Assembly (NCBI GenBank): GCA_947175635.1
Contig: CAMWNM010000001.1
Coordinates: 61,725 to 125,724 of the forward strand
Length of the DNA: 64,000 nt
Direction of reading: 5' to 3'
Origin: an uncultured Bacteroidales bacterium
Lineage (GTDB): Bacteria > Bacteroidota > Bacteroidia > Bacteroidales > P3
Shown here: positions 53,301 to 62,300 of the stretch, piece after piece
How the letters are laid out: each line of letters opens with the position of its first letter
How positions within the stretch are numbered: position 1 is the first letter of the stretch
Notes under the pieces: model-generated
Seen by the model: the letters and a program-made list of their open reading frames with translations, nothing else
Told to the model about the DNA's origin: nothing
The model's database searches: none
Made by a program: the position numbers and the translations under genes

Positions 53301-56300
53301 CGCCTGAATACGGAAATCACGGCCAGGAACAGTTGTCTGTATTACCTGCGTGCCTACAACAGTCAGGGTTGCGCCTCTGAACCCGATACGGTGGAAGTAA
53401 GCGTGTACGACTGCCCGGCCTTGAGCGGCATAGGGGTACCGGCTTCGATCTGCGAGGGCGACAGCGCTACCATAAGCCTCACCATGACGGGCTACAAGCC
53501 TGAAACGAACAATTACGAGTGGCAAATCACGACAGACGGCGGGGCCAACTGGAAAGCCGTAGAAGGGGATAGCCGCTTTACGGCCACCACGACCGCCACG
53601 GGTAGCCTGTTGGGCATCAGTAGCGCCGACTACGGTCTGGACAGCCGCAACGGAGTGCTGTTCCGTTGTGTGGTAACGGCCACCGACAGCAACCTTGTAT
53701 TCTGTCCGGGCGTAACCACGAGCGCAATCAAGCTGAATGTGGATACGGCCGCCCGAGAAAATCCGGGCATCAAGATAAGCGGTCCTACGCAATTGTGCGC
53801 CACGGCCACAACGATGGACGCTGTATATACGGCCGAACTCACCCCGGGTTATGAGGTGATGTGGAAGCAGAACGGCAGCGGGGTGCTGGAATACGACGGA
53901 AACGACCACAGAAGAGGTTATACGGTACGCGACGGCGATCAGGTGATCGGTGTGCTGTACGGTGCCAGCCCGTGCGTGAACCGGATGAACATCAGCGACA
54001 CGCTGACCGTAAGCCTCTATAGGCAGCCTACCTTAACGGCTTGGAAAGACACCACGATAGCGTTCAATACGGCGGCCGAACTGCATGCCTTGCTGAATGG
54101 CGCGAACGGACCGGCCAGCTATAGCTGGAGTCCGGCCGACAAGGTGGTGGATGCCGCCCAGGGAACCACAGCCACGCGGAATCTGACCGAATCGACGCTG
54201 TTTACCGTAACCGCCGGCGACAGCCTCAGCTGTACCTCGGAAGCCAAGGTATTGGTGATCGTAAGCGACACCTGCTTGCGGAAAGTAGATTTGGATGGTC
54301 CAGAAACGTTGTGTATCAATGAAGTCGGCACGTTTACAGGTCTGATTACAGGCGGCGGTGTGGTAGGCAGATACGACATCGGCTGGAAAGTAAGCCCGGC
54401 CCTGGACAGCAACGACGGAGAAGAAGAGATGAACAATGGCGGCGTGCCGGTATTGCGGATATCCAACGCCACCCCGGGCGACTATACGGTAACCTTTACC
54501 GTAACGGATACGAGCGAGGCGGTACGGAGATACTGCTACGAAAACGGCATTGTGTTGAGCGTGAGCAAGACAGTTCATATCCCCGAAAAGGATGTGTTGA
54601 CGGTAAGCCTGAAGGCCACCGAAGACAGCGTATGCGAGGGAACGGCCATCGTTCTCGGTGCGGAAGCGGAACTGAACGGCGCCGCGGCAGGAGAGGATGT
54701 GGATTATACATGGTATAGGATACGGAACAACCGTACCAGCTATATAGGCAGCAGTTCGCCGAGCCTGCGTGTGCCGGATGCGGAAAATGCAGACCGTTAC
54801 TATGTGGAAGTAAGACCTAAGGAAGGTTGCGGCAAAGACAGTGTGGTAAGGAGCAACGAAGTGACGGTTACGGTATATCCGGTGCCGGCACCGCTCCAGC
54901 CCTATCAGGTATATGCGCACAGCCATCTGTCGTGCGTGGATGACACGGCTTATATCCGCATCGATGTGGAAGATAGCCGGAACCTGCTGTACAGTATCGA
55001 CAGCGGTGCCACCTGGCAGTCCGATCCGTTGTTTGCCGATGTGGCCAAGGGTACCTACCATGTGATGGTGAAGAGCGAGGAAGGCTGTGAAGCGGAAGGC
55101 GTGCAGACGGTATATATCGATGTACACCCGGACTATGCGTTCGACAAGTTGCAGGTAAGCGAAGATACGGTGGTGGTATGCATGGGGCAGACCCTTACCG
55201 AGGTGAAAGCCTTTGGCGGGGCAGCGGAAGGCTATATCGCCTGGTTTGCCGATTCGAGCCTGAAGCAGATACTGAAAGTAAGTGCGGAAGATGCCGATAC
55301 GCTCGGTTTCATGCCGGAAACGGCCATCAGGAACGAAGCGGGCCTGCATACATACTATGCCGCACGCGTATCGGGCGAGTGCTACAGCGAAGCCATACCG
55401 GTAACGTATCTGGTGAAATCCTGCGCGATCGTGATAGCACCGGAAAAAGACACGATATGTCCGGACGAAGAAGCGAAGTTCTATATCCTGGCCGACGAAA
55501 CGATCCGCGCCAACGCAAGTTCGTGGATCTATCAATACAGCGCCGACACGCTCTTCAACTCGCCGGTAGAGGTAAGCACCGCGGATAAGATGGATACCGT
55601 AACGGTAAGCGAAGACGGTTACTACCGCATCGTTTACACCTCGCTCGACGGCAATGTGCTCTACAGCAACATAGCCCGGTTGTCGGTGGGCAGCTATGCC
55701 GACCTGACAGGAAAAGTGCTGGTGGATTATCCGGCCGGAGCGGGTGCGGTGGCTATGTGTCCGGGCGGCACGGCCAATGTGTTGGTAGGCAATATCGGCA
55801 CCGGCTACACCATCTACTGGCCCGACAGCAGCACCGGCAATACTTATAAGGTAACGGCCGACACCACGGTGGATGTTGCCCTCAAAGTGGTGAGCAAGAC
55901 CAGCGGATGTACCGTAGATACCTCGGTACAGGTGGTGGTATTGGGCCGCAACTTTATCCGCATGTCGGCCTCCGATACGGTAATCTGCCTTACGGCCGAC
56001 GAAACCGTTGAACTTGTTCTGCCGCGCATCAGCGACAGCGGCACCGTATTCCCGCCCTACACCAACTATATCTGGACCCTGAACGGTTCTACGGTGGCGG
56101 CCGGCAAGTACACCGAACAAGATCCGGCCAAGAACGCCGCCTTGCGAATCCGTCCGCAAGAAGGCGTGAACCGCTACGTGGCACGGGCTTATTCCTTGAG
56201 GGATTGTCCTTCCGTTACCGATACCTTTACCGTTTCCGTACATCGGCTCATCTTCAATCTGGCGCAGGACAGCCTGGCCATCTGCGAAGGCAGAACGGCG

Positions 56301-59300
56301 TCGGTGAACCTGCCTGCGGCCGACAGCATCAGTATCGACGGTGCCGCCCGCATCGCCTTTACCTCGCCCTTGGAGGTAGGTCCTATTACGGAAAGCCGCG
56401 ATATGGCCATTACCCTTTACAGCGGTGGATGCCAAAACTCCGACACGCTCCATCTGCACCATATTCCCGCCGACAGCCTGCAAGCCTCCCTGAGGGCCGA
56501 TACAAGCGATTGCAGCAAGATTACAGCCGAGGCTATGGCATGGAACGCCGGTGGACTCGCCTACGATGCGGCGAAAGGCACGCTGACCCATACGGCCGGC
56601 AATGCTTGGCAAACCAATACGGCCGCCGACAGTCTGCGGGCCGTTGCCGAGATCAACTACACGGTAGTCGGCACGGAAGGAGCGATGGTGATCGGACTCG
56701 ACTACGCAGGCCGCACCACCGGTCTGTGGAGCAAGCCTTACAGCCTCTATCTGTCTGAAAACGGCTACGACAGCGATACCAAACTCTTCTATATCTACGA
56801 AAACGGTATGGAAGTAAACTACAGCGCGGCCGGCAGCTACCGTGTGGGCGATGTGTTCACCATCAGCCGCGACCAGTTGCATGTTTACTATTACCAAAAC
56901 GGCCGTCTCCTGCACAGTGCCGAAGAAACCGCCGCCCAGGCCGCCTTGCGTATGACGGTATCGGTATCTTCCTACAGCAAGGGCAGTGTAACAGGTGCCT
57001 TGCAGTTGGCCAACATGCCTTCGGGTAAGGTTCAGACCTCGCTCTACCACCGCTACAACGATTTGCATTACCAGTGGTATGTGAACGGCGTTCCGGTAAG
57101 CCGCGACAGTGTTCTGGATACCGACACCTATATGCTGATAAACGGCGACACGGTGGTATGGCAGGTTACCTCTTATTCCGATTGCGATACCCTGGTAAGC
57201 GCCGATACCCTCGTGGTGGAAGGCGTCAACAACTATCCTTCGATAGGCCTGAATCTGAAACAGACCACCGAGTCGCTTTGCGCCGGTGCCGATGCCGAAT
57301 TCGAGGCCGTTCTTACCCGCTTGCCCGACGGCATCAATCCTGCCGCCGTACGTTACAACTGGTATGTGAACGGTCAGCAGGTTCGTCGGGGCGTGGTGGC
57401 CTACACCTATACCAAACAGAATGTACAGTCCGGCGACTATGTGTATGCCGAGGCCTATGTACCGGGCAGATATTGCTTCCTCAACCACGAAGACAATCCG
57501 GCCCGCTCCAATATCCTCTACCTGAGTGTGGATACGCCCGCAGCGGCCACCTTCTCCATTGAAGCGGCGCCCGCTGCCGAGATCTGTGCCGGTGAAAGCA
57601 TCACACTCACCGCCACCCCGGCCGGCACGCAGTACATGCCGCAAATCAGCTGGTATGTGGATGGCGTCAAGGTATCCGAAGGACTTTCGCTCACCCTCGA
57701 CCAACCCGTTGACGGTGCCGAAGTATATGCGGTGGCCGTCAGAGATGCCGATGAACATTGCGCCGGCGGCGATACGCTCACCAGCCAGACACTTACGCTT
57801 ACCGTTCATCCCGTTCCGGTGGTGGATGCCGGCACCCGTGTACAGGCCGAACGCGGCACGCGCGTGGATCTTAACGGAAGGGTAATCAGCGGAGCCACCT
57901 CCACCATGACTTACAGCTGGACGCCGCAAACCCAGATTTCCGGTGCGGCATCCACTTATGTAACAGCGGAAAACAGCCGTCTCTACACCTTCACCGCCGT
58001 TAACGCCTACGGTTGCGCGGGCCAAGACACGGTGCGCGTGGATGTGGAAGAATGTCCGTATCTCTCCGGTCAGACAGCAACGGAATCCGATGCCGTATGT
58101 GCCGGCGACAGCCTCAGTTTCGGTATTTCCGTGGGTGGTTATCTGCCCGCCGTAGAACGTTATCTGTGGCAGGTTTCGGCCGATGGAGAAAATTATCAGA
58201 ACGTATCCGAACCCCTTTACGTGAACCGCGGCACGAGCTTGTACATACCTTCGGTAAGTCTGGGCATGAACGGCAACTACTACCGTGTTGTGGTGATCCC
58301 GCAAGATGCGGAACAGACCGCTTGCGACACGCTCTATTCGTTGCCCTTCCACCTTACGGTCAACACCGATGATCGCCGCACCGACCTTTCTCTCAACGGC
58401 CCGAACCAGGTTTGCGGCACGGAAAAGGAACTCACCTACAGCCTCACCGCCTCCACCCGCGCCGGCGACCGCTACTTCTGGTATCTCAACGGCATGCTTG
58501 TGGCACAGGATGTGAAGACACTCCGTCTCGATCCGCAGCAACTCGGAGAAGGCGGATGGCTCAAAGCCGTATGGCAGATAGGAGAAGGCGCTTGTCCCGC
58601 CGGTGTTTCGGTAGCCGACAGCCTGCAGATTACCGTGAATCCCTCGCTGCAAATCGCCGCCGGCAACGACACCATCGTGATGAAGAACGCCCAGGCCATG
58701 CTGCATGCCGTCATGACGGGCGGCACTGAGCCCTACAGCTACGATTGGGCGCCCGCGCTGGCTTCAAGCACGCTTACCGGCCCGATGACCGCCACCACGC
58801 TCTTTACCGTAACCGGCACCGATGCCCAAGGTTGCGTGGCCACGGCCAACGTACAGGTAACGGTAGCCGACAGCTGCCTCGACGATGTGAAGATTGTCGG
58901 CAAGGAAAGCGGCAACTTGCAACAGGTTTGTCAAGACAGCCTGATCGAGTTCAAGGCACTTGTTACCGGCGGCAAGCCCGGAGCCTACACGATAGAATGG
59001 ACCGTTACGCCCGCTTTGGCGGATGGAGACCTTATACCTTCGCAAAACAACGGTCAGCTTTGGATAAGTCCTTCGGTAGCGGGTACCTACACGGTAAGCG
59101 TGAAAGTGAGCGACACTTCCGCTTTGGCCGCCGCCCACTGTCAGGCTGAAGGACTGGTACAAAGCCACAGCATCACCCTCGAGGTGAAAGCCAAGAACCG
59201 TCTTGAAGTGAAACTGGCTCAACCCGACAGCATCTGTGCATCGGAAGCCGAAAGTCTTGCCTTGCAGGCCACGGCCCTCATAAACGGACTTGAAAGCACA

Positions 59301-62300
59301 GAGGTAAGCTACCACTGGTACCGGATACGCGGTGGCCGGATCTACGATTTGGGCTTGGGCGGCAGCCTCTTCAATCCCTCCGACAAAGCCGACGATGACC
59401 GCTACTTCGTAAGCGTTACCGCCATCGGCGAATGTCTCGAAAGCGCCACCGTGAACAGCGATACGGTAAGTTCGGTAATTTATCCGATGCCGCCCGCTAT
59501 CCAGCCTTCGAACGTGATCTACTCGCCGGCCCGCCTGTGTAGCAACGACACGGCCTCGATCGAGATCAGCATGCCGGCGCACACTTCTTCGGTTTCTTCA
59601 AGCAGATGGACGCAGACCCTGCAATACAGTATCGACGGCGGTACCACATGGCAGACCAGTACCCTCTTCAAGCCCTTGCCCGACTTCTCGCCCTATCTGA
59701 TAGCGGTCAAGAACCAGTACGGATGCAGCGACGACAAGAACAAGATAGCCGTTCAACATGCGCCGCAAAGCTTGGATGCCTGGCTGGAAGCCGGCCCGGA
59801 CGATACGATTGTGGAAAACGAAACCTTCCGCGTACACGGCGATACGGTAGTGGCCCAAGGCACGCCGCAGTGGACTACCGCCGGAAGCGGCACTTTCGAT
59901 AATCCCAACAGCCTGCATCCCGTTTATACGCCCTCTCAGGCCGATTACGAAGCAGGCGAGGTTACCCTCTACCTGAGTGTGAACAGTTTGGCCGAATGTC
60001 CGCTCCAAGACAGCCTTACCCTGTATATACTCGGTTGCGACACCTACTATATAGAACGCGACCTTGCCGATACCTTGGCCTGCAGCAACTCGCCCTTCAC
60101 TCTCCGTGCCTCTTTGGGCAACAAGAAAGACATGCCCGTTCCCGAGGCCGTTTACGAATGGCAGTACCTGCGTCTGGGCCGACTCACCACCCTCCATGCC
60201 GATACGGGCTACGCCTCCGAATGGAGCTACCAGCATGAACGCGACTTTACCTATTACCTCACGGTAACCACGCCGAACGGCTGCCGGTTGATGGATACGA
60301 TAAACGTAAGCCTGCAGGAACCTCCCGTAGCCGAAGGCAAGTTCAAGGTATATTATCCCAACGGTGAAAACGCCTTGAGCATGTGTCCCGGACAAACGGC
60401 ACGCATCGAAATTGTCGATACCACAGGCCTGAATACCTATATCTGGCCCGACAGCACCGTAAGCGACGGTATCACCAACCGTACCTTCAGTGTGACGGCA
60501 TGGCAGGATACTTTGGTGCCGGTACGCATTATCGGTATTGCCGGATGCAGCAACGACACGGTGGTACGCATAACCGTAGAACACAGTTTTGTGGTTGCCC
60601 CCAGCACCTCCGCCGACACCGTGATTTGCGTGGGCGACAGCATCAGTCTGCCGTTGCTTACCAGCGAACAGGTATTCCCGCCGGTAGTTTACTACAAGTG
60701 GACCACCCAAACGGGTCTGCCGCTTGATTCGGGCGACTACAACGCCCAACGCGGCCTTGCCTTGCTGCCTGAACAGGATACCACCGTTTACTTGGGCTAC
60801 GCGGCCACGCAGGCCATGTGCTGGAACGATCCTCCGGTTAACTTCACCGTGGTGCGCAGCCACTATGAATTCGACCTGGGCGCCGACACGCTGGTATGTT
60901 ACAACAGCAGCATCGCTTTCGATATGCCGGATCAGACGGAAAGCTATGTTATCAGCGGTGTCCGTGTGAATACCGATACCAAGGCGGCCGTCAAGATAGA
61001 AGCCGGACCCTTTGTTTCCGACACGGTAATCGGCATCACGGGAACTTCCCGCATCGGTTGCCGCCACACCGACACCATCCGCATCCGTGTGTTGCCCGAA
61101 CCCTATCTGCGCTTCTCGATTGTTGAGGGCGATGCCTGCGCCATGCAGCCGTTCACCATCGGAGTGGATTCCATCCATGCCAAGGCCGGATATAACACCG
61201 AAGCATCCTACACCTACAGCTGGACGGTAAGCACCGCTTCCTTGGGCGCGGTAACCGGCACCGATTCGGTTATCAGCATCGTTCCCGGAGCCAAAGACAG
61301 GGAAGCCGAAGTAAGCCTTACGGTAACCAACCAATTGGGTTGCACCTATACTAAGCAAGAGATTATTCCGATTGTTGTCTGGGACAGCATTCCCGTTCTG
61401 CGCGACACCACCGTCTGCGAGGGCTCCCGTGTATCGCTGGTTGATTTCTACGGCCTGCTTGGCATGGGCTACCAGATCCAGTGGACCGGAAATTCGGCCG
61501 GAAGCGATGTGATGCCCGATGTTTATTCGGTAATCTCCGCCGTGGATACCACCAACCACTACCACTACAAGATAACCGCCGCCAACAACAACTGTGTGTA
61601 CAGCGATTCGGCCGTTATCAAGGTGGTACCCAAACCCAGACTTACCCCCATCGAAGACGTATATACCTGTATGCTCACCTCCGTGCGTCTTATATATGCC
61701 AACGTAGGCAAGTATTCCGCCGCCCAATGGACCGTTGTGGATACCACGCCCGATCCGCAAGGCAGCAGAATGAGCAGCTACAGCGCCACAACCTCTGTAT
61801 TCTATCCCTCGTCTTCCTTGCTGGCCAAGGGCGGGGTGGCCTACACCATCTTCACCGTTAAGGGTGCAGACGAATGTGCCCATGTGGAAGTGAGCGATAC
61901 GATTCAGTTTACCTTCTCGCCCAAAATGAACATCACCGTGTTGGGTGGCATCCAATGTCTGGGTGCGGACGATGTACAGGTAAAACTCAGCATTCTCGAC
62001 ACCAATGTGGATCACTACATATGGATTACCAGTACCGTCGATACGGTACAGAACGCCGCAGGCCTGCTTTATCTCAACCCCGGCGGCGACACCAACAGGC
62101 TTTACCACGACACCCTGCGTGCATGGAACAAAGAAGGTTGCGAAGCCTCTCTGAATTATGCCGTACAGTTTGTGGGTACGCCTCATGTGGTTCCCGATAC
62201 GGTGGAAATATGCTACGGAGACACCGCATTCCTGGAAGTAATCAATCCGAGTACCGTATTGCCGAGGTGGAGCGACCTCTCTACCGGCAAGGTAGTGGCT

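Larger units (their letters stand above)
51837..61100 (+). repeat. super-repeat: two near-complete 4.6-kb units in fixed module order
   Basis: Unit A starts at the jelly roll 51837, unit B at 56499 (offset 4662 bp). Landmarks keep their distances from the unit start: a Cys-Pro module at +1575 and +1554; D-[TS]-C-L at +2436 and +2376; YSIDxG at +3153 and +3126; YxxWPDS at +3981 and +3945. A third unit starting at 44022 has the first three landmarks at +1605, +2463 and +3204 and then diverges. Confidence 0.85.
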
